NCBI RefSeq assembly: GCF_000812865.1
Contig: NZ_JSYL01000001.1
Location: 186,001 to 250,000, forward strand
Reading direction: 5' to 3'
Origin: Kaistella jeonii
Lineage (GTDB): Bacteria; Bacteroidota; Bacteroidia; Flavobacteriales; Weeksellaceae
DNA: 64,000 bases
Shown here: positions 26,263 to 35,124 of the stretch, piece by piece
Layout of the letters: every line of letters begins with the position of its first letter
How positions within the stretch are numbered: the stretch's first letter is position 1
Translations under genes and position numbers: made by a program
Notes under the pieces: model-generated
The model's input: the letters and a program-made list of their open reading frames with translations, nothing else
Database searches by the model: none
Told to the model about the DNA's origin: nothing

Positions 26263-27524
26263 TAGGGTAATATCATATTATCAAGTTGATTTTCTAAACG
26301 CAGCACCTGCATTTTATACTGTAAAAGGCCACTTTTCAAACTGGTGTAATTGGTGATCGCCAATATGAAATCCACCATTTTTACATCTCCTGTTGGCAAT
26401 TGTTTGAGATTGGCTTCGATCAATGTTTTAGAAAATTTCATTTGAGTCGTTGCCAGGTTGACCATTTCTCTATACTGCAGGATCTGCTGTTTGATCTGCG
26501 CTTTTTGCTGCTGATATTGTTTCTCATAAAATGCAGCATAATTCTTTTTGGTGTCCAGCTCTATTTTCTTTTGAGAGATCAAAAGTTCTTTTTGATGCCC
26601 ATCGTAAATCGGTATATTCAAAGACAATCCGGCGCTGATTCCAAAATTTTTATAAGGACTTTGTAATAAAGCCGAGGAATAACCGCCATCCGCGAAAATT
26701 GCTATTTTTGGTTGATAACTGTAATTGATGAGTTGAATATCATTGTTCAGTTTTAAACTGTCCGTGCGTAAAGTTTGGGCGTAAACACTCTGTTGAAAAT
26801 CCTGAGTGTCCTGCAGTCCAAAGGTGGGCGATTCCAGATTAGAGGGTTTCGTTTCATCATTCCCGGAAAGATACTGCAGCAATGCAAAATTATGCTGCCA
26901 ATCTGCAAGATGCTGTTTTTGGGTCAATACGATCTGTTGCGAGTTCACTTTGAAGGACAAATAATCTGTTTGGCGAAAGACAGAGTTTTGGGTCAGTTTT
27001 TTTAAGATCAGATCTTCCTGTTCAAAAATGTAAATGATCTCTGCATCTATTTTTTTCTGTTCCTGATTCTCATAGGTTAAAAGATATTGCTCCGTAATTG
27101 CTTTTTTTAAATTTAATGCAGACAAGTTCTTCTGATTCAGAAGTTGTTGAATTCCAAGGGAAAAAGAATTCAGCTTGGACTCGTAATTCTTTTTGCTGAT
27201 GATATCGCGGGAAACTCTTCCTAAAAGTGCCAGATTTTTTCCGTTGATGGTCGAATTTCCATTATAACCCCAATCCTGTACTTGCGGAGAATACGACGCA
27301 TCTGCAATCCCGTTTACTTTAAAACCAAAATCCCTGCGCATTTTTATACTGTCCAAAGCCGTGATCTTCATTTGATTGCTGAAGTCTTTTAAATTAGGAT
27401 TGTTTTGCTGAGAAACTTGTAAATAATAAGCGAGTGTTCCGGTATTTTGGGCGTGGTAAAACCCAATGCTTACCAGTACGATAAGCAGAATGAGGAGTTT
27501 TTTAAAATGATTCAGATCGGTCAT
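26262..27524 (-). CDS. TolC family outer-membrane efflux protein
   Basis: A 420-aa outer-membrane factor with a signal sequence (LLILLIVLVSIGFYHA) and long coiled-coil segments rich in Gln, Leu and Lys (about 110-210 and 320-410), as in TolC helical barrels. SAGLSLNIPIYDG near 290-302 is the conserved beta strand at the start of the second repeat. It is the first gene of the pump set and lies 260 bases downstream of the sensor kinase gene. Confidence 0.9.
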   Translation of the reverse strand: MTDLNHFKKLLILLIVLVSIGFYHAQNTGTLAYYLQVSQQNNPNLKDFSNQMKITALDSIKMRRDFGFKVNGIADASYSPQVQDWGYNGNSTINGKNLALLGRVSRDIISKKNYESKLNSFSLGIQQLLNQKNLSALNLKKAITEQYLLTYENQEQKKIDAEIIYIFEQEDLILKKLTQNSVFRQTDYLSFKVNSQQIVLTQKQHLADWQHNFALLQYLSGNDETKPSNLESPTFGLQDTQDFQQSVYAQTLRTDSLKLNNDIQLINYSYQPKIAIFADGGYSSALLQSPYKNFGISAGLSLNIPIYDGHQKELLISQKKIELDTKKNYAAFYEKQYQQQKAQIKQQILQYREMVNLATTQMKFSKTLIEANLKQLPTGDVKMVDFILAITNYTSLKSGLLQYKMQVLRLENQLDNMILP

Positions 27525-27784
27525 ATTCGTGTAAAATTCCTAAATAGTAAGACGAAAATAAATCTCAATTCTGTTTAAATACTGAATTCTGCTTTATCTT
27601 TAAATTTAATCCTGAATTTTTTTACTGCAAAAGAATTAAAAGTGTTTTTTAATGAACCTTTCTTAATTCATAAAGAGAAGGACAGGATGAAAAGTGATTA
27701 TCTTTAATTCTCTTAACCTTCTTCTTTTTCGTGTTGGATGATGATTTCTCTTCCCTTTAAAAATATTTCTAAAATCAAGGCGAT

Positions 27785-29038
27785 CTATTTTTTCTTGACT
27801 ATAAAAAAATGTCTTCCGTTCTTAAACGCATAATTTAAATTCAAATGAAAAGAAACAGCGATCTGTTTCGCGATCTCCAGACCTAAACCCGTACTGTTTT
27901 CCTGCGTATTTTGGCGCTGAAATCTTTTGAATAATTTCTCCTGAAATAATGCCAACCGTTCTGCCTGATTAGAAATGCTCATCTCATTCTTCGTAAAAAT
28001 AAGTTCAACCGTACTGTCTTTCGGTGCATACTTCAAAGCATTAAGCAAAAGATTCCCCACCAGAATCTCAGCTAAACTAAAATCCATTTCAACATTTAAA
28101 GCCTCTTTAAGATCAGTTTTTAAGTCGATATTTTTAGATTTGATCTGTTCCTGATAATTCTTGAAAAAATGTTCGGCGATACCATTAAGATTCACGGACT
28201 GAATATCATTAAACTGCCTGTTTTCTATTTTTGAAAGCAGCAAAAGCGCTTTATTCAATTTTCCCATTCTGGACGTCGCCGTAGAGATATCATTTAAAAT
28301 TTCTGCCTGTTGCTCCGATATCGGTTCGGTTTGCCAAAAGAGTTCAATGTTATTTTGTACAATTGCGAGTGGCGTTTGCAATTCGTGAGAAGCATTTTCT
28401 GTAAATTCTTTTTGCGACTGATAGACCCTTTGGTTTTTTGTAGAAAGTTCGTTCAAAGAATTATTCAGATCATTCAGTTCACTTATTTTGCTAGCTTCCA
28501 GATGAAGCTCTTTCTGGTCATCGATCCTAAAGTTTTTTAGCTGATCCAGGGTTTTATAAAAGGGTTCCCAAACCTTTTTTTTAATTTGATAATTAATAAG
28601 AAGTAAAGTTGCCGTTAAGAGAAAAACCAAGGAGATGAGGAGATACAGAATGCTTTTTAGCAGGTCTTCACTTTCTACCAGAGATTGTTTGATCTGTACA
28701 TTAAACGCGACACCTGCACTTTGAACGGGGAATTCTAAAATGCGGAAAGATTCTGTTTCATCGTCTTTTACATTAAAAAAAGTATGGGTAAATATCTTTT
28801 CAGAAAAGTGTTCTTTCGGATTTGTCGTAATGGTTACTCTGTCATCAAAATTCACAAAGTTCCGGGTGGGAATATTTTGAAGTTTTTGTGCAATTGAAGT
28901 TTTTTGGTCTTCCAAATGCTCATCAATATTGTTGATCAAAACTTTTTGAATGACGATATAGAAAAGCGGGATCGCGATCACCATAGCCAGGATGGTGGCT
29001 CCAATGTAGCGCAAAGAAATATATTGGGTCAGCTTCAT
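27785..29038 (-). CDS. Sensor histidine kinase
   Basis: 417 aa. Two membrane helices (about 10-32 and 133-153) flank a periplasmic sensor of about 100 residues. The cytoplasmic part has a dimerisation domain with the H box ENASHELQTPLAIVQNN (phosphorylated His near 221) and an HATPase_c domain with NLLLNALKYAPKD and STGLGLEIAKQIA. It overlaps the regulator gene by four bases. It lies directly upstream of the pump genes, so the pair is likely to control them. Confidence 0.93.
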   Translation of the reverse strand: MKLTQYISLRYIGATILAMVIAIPLFYIVIQKVLINNIDEHLEDQKTSIAQKLQNIPTRNFVNFDDRVTITTNPKEHFSEKIFTHTFFNVKDDETESFRILEFPVQSAGVAFNVQIKQSLVESEDLLKSILYLLISLVFLLTATLLLINYQIKKKVWEPFYKTLDQLKNFRIDDQKELHLEASKISELNDLNNSLNELSTKNQRVYQSQKEFTENASHELQTPLAIVQNNIELFWQTEPISEQQAEILNDISTATSRMGKLNKALLLLSKIENRQFNDIQSVNLNGIAEHFFKNYQEQIKSKNIDLKTDLKEALNVEMDFSLAEILVGNLLLNALKYAPKDSTVELIFTKNEMSISNQAERLALFQEKLFKRFQRQNTQENSTGLGLEIAKQIAVSFHLNLNYAFKNGRHFFIVKKK

Positions 29039-29712
29039 TTCGCTTCTATTTTATAGCCCATTCCGTACACCGATTTGATGCAGTCCTGTGCACCGGCAAG
29101 AGTGAGTTTTTTCTTAATGTTTTTGATATGAGCATAGAGGAAATCAAAATTATCAAAGAAATCGATATTATCTTCTGCAATATGCTCTGCGATGGCATTT
29201 TTGGAAACGATCTTGTTTTTATTCACCGATAAATAAAGCAAAATATCGTATTCTTTTCGGGTGAAATCGAGGGTTTTCTTTTCAAAGGAGATGGATTTAT
29301 TATCCACATTAATTTCCAGATCGTTGATCAAAATAGTGTTGTTTCCTTTAAAATGTTTTCTTCTGATGACTGATGAGATGCGCGCGCCGAGTTCTGAAAG
29401 ATGAAAAGGTTTTGCCAGATAATCATCTGCGCCCAATTGCAGACCACTGATTTTATCATCCAGAGAATTCTTCGCGGAAATAATGATAACGCCATCCGAT
29501 TTTCTTTCCTCCTTTAATAATTTTAAAAGATGAAGACCGTTCCCATCCGGTAAAGTAAGATCTAATAAAATACAGTCATAGTCGTATAATTCTAGTTTTT
29601 CTGCGGCGGTTTTAAAGTCTTCAGCGAGATCACAAATGTACTTTTCACTTTTTAAATAAGTCAATATGCTTTTGCTCAGTTGTTTTTCGTCTTCGATCAA
29701 TAAAATCTTCAT
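29035..29712 (-). CDS. OmpR-type response regulator
   Basis: 225 aa from the ATG at 29712 (MKILLIEDEKQLSKSIL). A longer frame from 29838 adds 42 residues without homology. The receiver domain (1-115) has the acidic pair ED at 7-8, phospho-acceptor Asp in LLDLTLPDG near 51 and Lys in AKPFH. The C-terminal winged helix (about 130-225) has DFTRKEYDILLYL and SVYGMGYKIEA. It is coupled to the sensor kinase by a 4-base overlap. Confidence 0.94.
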   Translation of the reverse strand: MKILLIEDEKQLSKSILTYLKSEKYICDLAEDFKTAAEKLELYDYDCILLDLTLPDGNGLHLLKLLKEERKSDGVIIISAKNSLDDKISGLQLGADDYLAKPFHLSELGARISSVIRRKHFKGNNTILINDLEINVDNKSISFEKKTLDFTRKEYDILLYLSVNKNKIVSKNAIAEHIAEDNIDFFDNFDFLYAHIKNIKKKLTLAGAQDCIKSVYGMGYKIEAK

Positions 29713-29933
29713 TGCAATTTTTTGGTAAATTAATTTGAAATACTGAATACAATCTGAATTATTACCATTGGTATTTTTTTTACTTTTATCATTATTAATG
29801 ATCTCTTGAGAATAATTTACCGGATCAACTCGATCCAACCCAATTTAACGCTTTATTTTAAATGCTTTCCTTTCAGAAAGATCCCGAAATATTAATGTTT
29901 CGGAAATAATTGATCACCGAAAACAAAACGGTA

Positions 29934-30830
29934 TCAAATTGATGTCGGCACCCTAATTTCCAGAGCAGCCGGAATGAGATAAGCTTCAACTTCATTTACT
30001 TTCCCCAGATATTCGCCGTCGACCTGAAAATGCATTTTCTTGGAGAGCTCCATTTTTAAAATATTGGTTTTTAAAACTTCTGTTTTTTGGGGATTAAAAG
30101 CAGTATGCGTAACCATCATTTTAAAGATTTCCAGAATGGAGATCTGTTTAATGACGATGACTTCAAATAACTCATCTTCCAAATCGCCCGATGGATTGAT
30201 CACTGCACCACTGCCATATTTTGTAGCATTTGCAATGACGATCATGGCGGCTTTTGTTTTGATCATTTCGTTATCGATTGTTATTGAAACTTTCATGATG
30301 GGATCAATGAATAATAAATTGCGCACTGCATGTAAAGTCGCTTTAAAATAGCCCCATATTCCCCGGGTGTTTTCTGTTTGAAACTTTTCAATCATTCTTG
30401 CATTAAAACCAATATCACTTAAATGAATACTAAGCCTGCCATTGATCATGATGACATGTATTTTTTTTCCGATCCCAGAAATAACGGTATGTAATGCTTC
30501 GGCTGGAATTGAACTGATACCGAGTTCTTTTGCCAATCCGTTCGCGGAACCTGCAGGTAAGATGGCCAGTGGAATATTTTTTTCTAAAAGACAACCTCCG
30601 ACGAGCGTCACGGTTCCATCGCCACCTACCGCAACCACTTGATCAGGATGGTAAGTGGCAATTTTTTCTTTAATTTCCGTTACATTACAATCGTCTTTCA
30701 GAATATATAATTCAATGGAATACACTAAAGGTTTGAAATAATCGACTATTTCTTTTTCCCAGTCGATGGAATGGTTTCCGGAGCGCGGATTGACGATAAA
30801 TAGTATTTTGGGTCTGATTGCCGATTCCAT
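29934..30830 (-). CDS. Diacylglycerol kinase-like lipid kinase
   Basis: A 298-aa DAGK catalytic-domain protein (DgkB/YegS type). NPRSGN (14-19) and the nucleotide-binding VAVGGDGTVTLVG (68-80) with LAILPAGSANGLAKELG (90-106) are diagnostic. DGEYLGK near the C terminus (272-278) is also conserved. Members phosphorylate diacylglycerol or related lipids. It is divergent from the App1-type phosphatase gene, which would do the opposite reaction. The promoters share about 110 bases. Confidence 0.92.
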   Translation of the reverse strand: MESAIRPKILFIVNPRSGNHSIDWEKEIVDYFKPLVYSIELYILKDDCNVTEIKEKIATYHPDQVVAVGGDGTVTLVGGCLLEKNIPLAILPAGSANGLAKELGISSIPAEALHTVISGIGKKIHVIMINGRLSIHLSDIGFNARMIEKFQTENTRGIWGYFKATLHAVRNLLFIDPIMKVSITIDNEMIKTKAAMIVIANATKYGSGAVINPSGDLEDELFEVIVIKQISILEIFKMMVTHTAFNPQKTEVLKTNILKMELSKKMHFQVDGEYLGKVNEVEAYLIPAALEIRVPTSI

Positions 30831-30942
30831 AGGTATTGTATCTTTGTCTTCTGATTTTTTCGTGAACTAAGGTATGAATGTTTAAATTCTAAACAGTATT
30901 TTCAGACGAAATTGCACTACAAATTACAAAATTGAACAGAGA

Positions 30943-31926
30943 ATGGTAAAAGAATCCAGATATCCGAATGCTGCTGTGAAAATCTATCATGGTTACGGAC
31001 ATACCGCGGATCTTGTTGTTTATGGTCATGTTTTAAAGGAGAAATCTTTTACCCAAAAGAAATATACCGACAATCCGCTCAAAAATATCCTCAATCTGCT
31101 TCGTTTATTTTTTATCAGTCCGATCCCAAATGCCAAAGTAAAACTCGACTGGCAGGATCAATCTTTTGATGCAAGGACCGGAAGCGATGGTTTTTTTAAA
31201 TTTGAATGGAGATCTGACCATGAAGTCGCTGCAGGATGGCATGAAGTAAAAGTGCATTTGCTCAGTGAGGAAGAGGAGATCACTGCGACAGGCGAGGGTA
31301 AAATATTTATTCCCGAAAGCACGCAGTATGGTTTTATATCAGACATTGATGATACCGTGCTTATTTCCCACTCCGGAACTACGGGCAAGAAATTGTGGTC
31401 CATGCTCACCAAAAATCCACGAAGTCGAAAAACCTTTGCAGATGTGGTGAACTACTACCAGCTTTTAAGTTTTGCGCATACCGGTGTGCCGAATCCTTTT
31501 TTTTATGTGTCGAGCAGTGAATGGAATCTTTATGATTATCTGAATGAATTCTTTAAATACAATCAACTTCCAAAAGGCGTTTTCCTTCTAAACAACATCA
31601 AAAAATGGACGCAGTTGCTGAAAACGGGTACGACGAAACATTTTGGCAAACTGAACAGGATCGAACGCGTTCTTCTCGCTTTTCCGAAACAGCAGTTTAT
31701 TTTGCTGGGAGATAACTCACAAAGTGATCCGGATATTTACAAATTGATTGCGGACAAATATCCCCATCAAATACTGGCGATCTACATTAGAAATATCAGT
31801 TCTAAGAAAGAGCCTTTCACAAAAGAAATACTGGCATCCTTGAATAATCACTCTATCAAAACTTTGCTTTATAAACATACAAGTGAAGCGATTTTACATT
31901 CCAGATCGATCGGATTAATTTCATGA
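30943..31926 (+). CDS. App1 family phosphatidate phosphatase-like protein
   Basis: A 327-aa protein with the App1 catalytic domain (DUF2183). The haloacid-dehalogenase-like motif SDIDDTVL is at about 131-138, with FYVSSSEWNLYDYL near 187 and LGDNSQSDPDIY near 265. The yeast App1 enzyme dephosphorylates phosphatidate. The N-terminal part (about 1-125) is a beta-rich domain with a transthyretin-like section. There is no signal peptide. The role in bacteria is unproven, but its position against a lipid kinase fits lipid turnover. Confidence 0.88.
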   Translation: MVKESRYPNAAVKIYHGYGHTADLVVYGHVLKEKSFTQKKYTDNPLKNILNLLRLFFISPIPNAKVKLDWQDQSFDARTGSDGFFKFEWRSDHEVAAGWHEVKVHLLSEEEEITATGEGKIFIPESTQYGFISDIDDTVLISHSGTTGKKLWSMLTKNPRSRKTFADVVNYYQLLSFAHTGVPNPFFYVSSSEWNLYDYLNEFFKYNQLPKGVFLLNNIKKWTQLLKTGTTKHFGKLNRIERVLLAFPKQQFILLGDNSQSDPDIYKLIADKYPHQILAIYIRNISSKKEPFTKEILASLNNHSIKTLLYKHTSEAILHSRSIGLIS

Positions 31927-32118
31927 TCAAGTTCTTTTTCTGCTTCATCACAAAAAATAAACACGCCTTTATAATTTTTACCTCTGATATCAGCTTGAGA
32001 TGATGAACGTAGTTTTCTTCATCAATTTAACACATAATTTGGTTAAAATTAACAAATATTTTGCATCCGATTAAATTATGTTGTACCTTATCACACAATT
32101 TAAAAACCAACAATTTAT

Positions 32119-32553
32119 ATGGCGGATTCTTTCTCCAAAAAAGAAAACTTTAAGAAAAAACTTCAAAAGCAAAAAGAGAAGACAGCTCGACGTGAAGAAC
32201 GTAAAGACAGCAATGACAAAGGAAAAACTCTGGATGACATGATCATGTATGTTGATCATAACGGTCAGTTGACCAGCACTCCTCCGGATAAGAATGACAG
32301 AATTGACGTTGACATCAATAGTATTCAACTGGGCGCAACTCCGATTGAAGCTGAAGAGGTTGTAAAATCAGGTACGGTCACTTTCTTAAGTGAAAAAGGC
32401 TACGGTTTTATCACTCAGGAAAAATCAAGTGAAAACATTTTCTTTCACAGCAACAACTGCGTAGAACCTGTAAAGAAAGGCCACAAAGTCTCCTTCGAGA
32501 TCGAAAGGTCTCCCAAAGGTTTGGTTGCGGTAGATATTAAAGTAATCAGATAA
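32119..32553 (+). CDS. Cold-shock-domain protein with basic N-terminal extension
   Basis: 144 aa. Residues 1-40 are dominated by Lys, Glu and Arg. The C-terminal 65 residues are a CSD fold with RNP1 KGYGFIT and RNP2 NIFFHSN. The middle part (about 45-78) links the two and contains DMIMYVDHNGQLTSTPPD, a conserved patch of this flavobacterial subfamily. It is expected to bind single-stranded RNA or DNA. A strong terminator follows. Confidence 0.9.
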   Translation: MADSFSKKENFKKKLQKQKEKTARREERKDSNDKGKTLDDMIMYVDHNGQLTSTPPDKNDRIDVDINSIQLGATPIEAEEVVKSGTVTFLSEKGYGFITQEKSSENIFFHSNNCVEPVKKGHKVSFEIERSPKGLVAVDIKVIR

Positions 32554-32565
32554 GAACTTAAAAAT

Positions 32566-32589
32566 AAAAAGCTTCGAAAGAAGCTTTTT
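32566..32589 (+). terminator. Intrinsic terminator of the cold-shock gene
   Basis: AAAAAGCTTC (32566-32575), loop GAAA, then GAAGCTTTTT (32580-32589), followed by more T. A textbook stable tetraloop hairpin 12 bases after the stop codon. Confidence 0.92.
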
Positions 32590-32665
32590 TTGTGTCTAAA
32601 ATAGTCCGTCAGAAAACGGATCTTATTATTAAAGACCACGCTTTGCTGGCTGCGAATAACTCCCT

Positions 32666-33313
32666 TTAAAATAAGGTTAATGCGATGGGCGGTTCATCCA
32701 TATTCACGGCGACCAGATCGGCTTCATGATTCGGAAAAGCAAAATCCTGTATATCGCGGCTGCTTAACCACTCCTGCTCTTTCGCTTTTGTCAACACGAT
32801 GGGCATTCTGTGTTTGGTATTATGAATTTCGGTCATCAACTCATTCGCTTCCGTGGTCACGATAGAAAAGGTCGTAAGTGTTTCTCCCGTTTCCTTATCG
32901 GTCCAGTTGCCGTAAATGCCGCCCAGCGCAATGAGCTTCGTGTTCGGTAAAGTCAAAAAATGTTTCTGCTTTTCTTTGCCTTTTGCATCAATCCATTTCC
33001 ACTCATAAAAACCTTTCACCAGCACCAGACACCGTTTGTTGTAATTATTTCTAAAAGAAGATTTTTCTGCGACGGTTTCTACTCTTGCGTTTAGAGTTTG
33101 TTTCTGTATTTTCCGGTCTGTTGCCCAGGAAGGGATCAATCCCCAGTTTGCGGAAGTTGCAACGGTGGGATTTTCATCTAAAATAACTGCAACCAGCGGA
33201 TGACTGAAGCCATTTAAAAAGGGTTGGGCTTCAAAGTCTTCATCCTCATATCCAACACCATACACTTCTTTTATTTCTTTTTTCGTTAAACTTGAATCGA
33301 CGTAGTAGCACAT
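32666..33313 (-). CDS. SOS response-associated peptidase (SRAP, YedK/HMCES-like)
   Basis: A 215-aa SRAP protein. The catalytic Cys2 (MCYY) would be exposed after Met removal and forms a thiazolidine crosslink with abasic sites in single-stranded DNA. Family motifs are NARVETVAEKSSF with the conserved Asn/Glu (75-87), LVLVKGFYEWKW (97-108) and HNTKHRMPIVL near 168, which carries the active-site His. Its presence adds abasic-site protection to the repair genes on the left. It is monocistronic. Confidence 0.94.
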   Translation of the reverse strand: MCYYVDSSLTKKEIKEVYGVGYEDEDFEAQPFLNGFSHPLVAVILDENPTVATSANWGLIPSWATDRKIQKQTLNARVETVAEKSSFRNNYNKRCLVLVKGFYEWKWIDAKGKEKQKHFLTLPNTKLIALGGIYGNWTDKETGETLTTFSIVTTEANELMTEIHNTKHRMPIVLTKAKEQEWLSSRDIQDFAFPNHEADLVAVNMDEPPIALTLF

Positions 33314-33412
33314 ATCTTTTTATTTTAAATGAATGCTAAATAACGGGAATTAATACGGTTTACTGAACGCTATAATGTAGGAAAAGCATCGTTTTAGACA
33401 GCATTTTTCTCC

Positions 33413-33688
33413 TCAGCCGGAAAAATACTCAAAGTAAATTTCATGATCATCCAGCAACTCGGTGAACAGATCGAAAGCGGTCATTTGATTTTGCAGCTTC
33501 TCCAAAAGTTTAGATTCTACGTTTTCAAAATTGCTGTTTAAAGCTGTACAAACTGCCACGACATCTTTCACGACTGCACATCTCTTATACTCAAAGGCTG
33601 GACTTAAATCCTGTAGATCCACTCTAATTTCTGTGGAACTGACAGTGAGCCAGATGACGCGGCCGTGGTTGTCGGAATAGATTTGCAT
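33413..33688 (-). CDS. Hypothetical protein, 91 aa
   Basis: A small acidic protein starting at ATG 33688 (MQIYSDNHGRVIWLT). A TTG-started longer frame to 33727 adds 13 residues and is less likely. It ends in DLFTELLDDHEIYFEYF. It looks like a genuine small soluble protein (balanced composition, no low complexity), but I do not recognise the family. It lies 100 bases downstream of the SRAP gene on the same strand order. Confidence 0.5.
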   Translation of the reverse strand: MQIYSDNHGRVIWLTVSSTEIRVDLQDLSPAFEYKRCAVVKDVVAVCTALNSNFENVESKLLEKLQNQMTAFDLFTELLDDHEIYFEYFSG

Positions 33689-33807
33689 AATGATAAAAGT
33701 AATCAATATTTCTGGTAAACAATTCAAATAAAAATCATTTAAGCTTTTTTACTCAAAAAAATAATATTTTTTATTATTGGTCAAATTGTACTCATAAAAA
33801 ATAAAAA

Positions 33808-33830
33808 AGCCTAAGAAATATTCTCAGGCT
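33808..33830 (-). terminator. Terminator of the Asn-rich mini-protein gene
   Basis: AGCCTAAGAA (33808-33817) pairs with TTCTCAGGCT (33821-33830) with one wobble pair and a 3-base loop, with a T run following on the minus strand. It lies 7 bases past the stop of the mini-gene at 33837. Confidence 0.7.
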
Positions 33831-33836
33831 AATTCA

Positions 33837-33977
33837 TTATTTCTTTTTATTAGGATTTAATTGTGTTCCACGATTCCCTTGATTTTGATCATATTGGGTA
33901 TTTGTTCCCGGAGTTCCTTTGTTAGGATTAGACTGATTTGATTCGTTATCCGCCGGTTTAATTGTTTGCTTTGACAT
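33837..33977 (-). CDS. Small Asn/Gln/Pro-rich protein (46 aa)
   Basis: Starts at ATG 33977: MSKQTIKPADNESNQSNPNK and then a Gly/Thr/Asn/Gln-rich stretch ending LNPNKKK. It has no hydrophobic core and is certainly disordered. A terminator hairpin just after the stop and a second similar mini-gene upstream argue that it is expressed. Such peptides are common in Chryseobacterium-type genomes and have no assigned function. Confidence 0.6.
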   Translation of the reverse strand: MSKQTIKPADNESNQSNPNKGTPGTNTQYDQNQGNRGTQLNPNKKK

Positions 33978-34001
33978 TTTTTTATTATTTATTTGTTACT
34001 A

Positions 34002-34127
34002 CTATTTTTTAGTTCTGGGCGGATTGAAATCTCTTCCTCCTCCTGAAGGTTTACCCAGCACTTTACTTGGCCAGTTTTTACCAGGAGCTGGCTTTGGAGC
34101 TGGTGATGATGGTTTAGAATTACTCAT
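34002..34127 (-). CDS. Small Pro/Ser/Lys-rich protein (41 aa)
   Basis: Starts at ATG 34127: MSNSKPSSPAPKPAPGKNWP, followed by SKVLGKPSGGGRDFNPPR and a KK tail. It is basic, Pro/Gly-rich and disordered. It is 24 bases upstream of the Asn-rich mini-gene in the same direction and probably co-transcribed with it. Function unknown. Confidence 0.6.
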   Translation of the reverse strand: MSNSKPSSPAPKPAPGKNWPSKVLGKPSGGGRDFNPPRTKK

Positions 34128-34240
34128 AATGTTTTAATTGTTTGTTTTTAAATTCCTACTCTATATGCTTTTCGGATACCGCATTTATAAGTTGTCGACT
34201 CTAATCATAGATCAAAACAACATCCATAAAACAAAAAAAA

Positions 34241-34270
34241 TGCGCTTCCGAGAATAACATCGGAGGCGCA
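34241..34270 (-). terminator. Terminator of the LytTR regulator gene
   Basis: TGCGCTTCCGA (34241-34251) and TCGGAGGCGCA (34260-34270) form an 11-bp stem with one wobble pair and an 8-base loop. An A8 run just left of it gives a U tail on the minus strand. It lies about 35 bases past the stop at 34305. Confidence 0.88.
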
Positions 34271-34304
34271 GGAATAAGAGGTTTTTTTTGAGGAATAAGA
34301 GCGG

Positions 34305-35066
34305 TTAACCCAATTCTTTTTTTAGACCAATTTGGTAATTTTCGGACACCGGCAAATGGTGACTTTTTGTCGTGCCGCTGCCATCGTAAATGCTAATTTC
34401 GATGGTTTCCGTTTTTTTGTGGTAACATTTGATGTACTTTCTGTTTACCCGAAAAGATTTATGAACGGTTAAAAACTGATTTTTCAAAAAGCCTTTATCC
34501 TCCATTTTTGAAAAAGAGAAATCAATTAAGTTCTCCGACTGTCGGTTGATAAAGTGAATTTGTTTATTGTTAGATTCTGATCCTGCTTTTTTATCTGCAC
34601 ACAGGTAAACAATATCTTGAAGAGGAATTGCGTTTTTTTTGGTTTTGTTAAAGTCCAGATAGACATATTGCAATGAATTGAAAAAAGCAACTTCCTGCAG
34701 AAACCTCTTGAAACTTTTTACAAACTGTTCTTCAGTAAAAGGTTTGGTTAGATGATCTACGCAAATTTCTGCATCCCGTTTTAACGCCTCCATATTTTCT
34801 ACATAATCTGCAGTATTGATGCTTGCAAAAAAGACAGGGATTTTTATTTCTTGTGCGACTTCCATTCCCGACATGCTGTCATTCCCTAAATCTAAATCTG
34901 CAATTAGGATGTCGGGATGCGTCAGTTGAACTTCCTCAAAAAAATGACCCGAAGTTTTGCTTTTTAAAACAATTTCTAGATTGGGTATTTTACTGAGGTA
35001 TAATTCTAATTTGTCCAGTTGTTTGGTGTTGTCTTCTAGGAGAGCGATGCGGTAGGTTTGGTGCAT
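34305..35066 (-). CDS. LytTR family response regulator
   Basis: 253 aa. The receiver domain (1-125) starts YRIALLEDNTKQL, with acceptor Asp57 in LIADLDLG and Lys in LTKPFTEEQ. The C-terminal LytTR DNA-binding domain (about 150-250) has FLTVHKSFRVNRKYIKC near 200 and ends SENYQIGLKKEL. No sensor kinase is adjacent. It begins right at the end of the large accessory operon (35125), with about 58 bases between, so it is either the old chromosomal neighbour of an inserted operon or receives read-through from it. Confidence 0.88.
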   Translation of the reverse strand: MHQTYRIALLEDNTKQLDKLELYLSKIPNLEIVLKSKTSGHFFEEVQLTHPDILIADLDLGNDSMSGMEVAQEIKIPVFFASINTADYVENMEALKRDAEICVDHLTKPFTEEQFVKSFKRFLQEVAFFNSLQYVYLDFNKTKKNAIPLQDIVYLCADKKAGSESNNKQIHFINRQSENLIDFSFSKMEDKGFLKNQFLTVHKSFRVNRKYIKCYHKKTETIEISIYDGSGTTKSHHLPVSENYQIGLKKELG

Positions 35067-35124
35067 AGTAATTTACAATTTTTCGAAAATGCTTTTAATT
35101 AAATCTGTAAAAAGGTTACTATTT

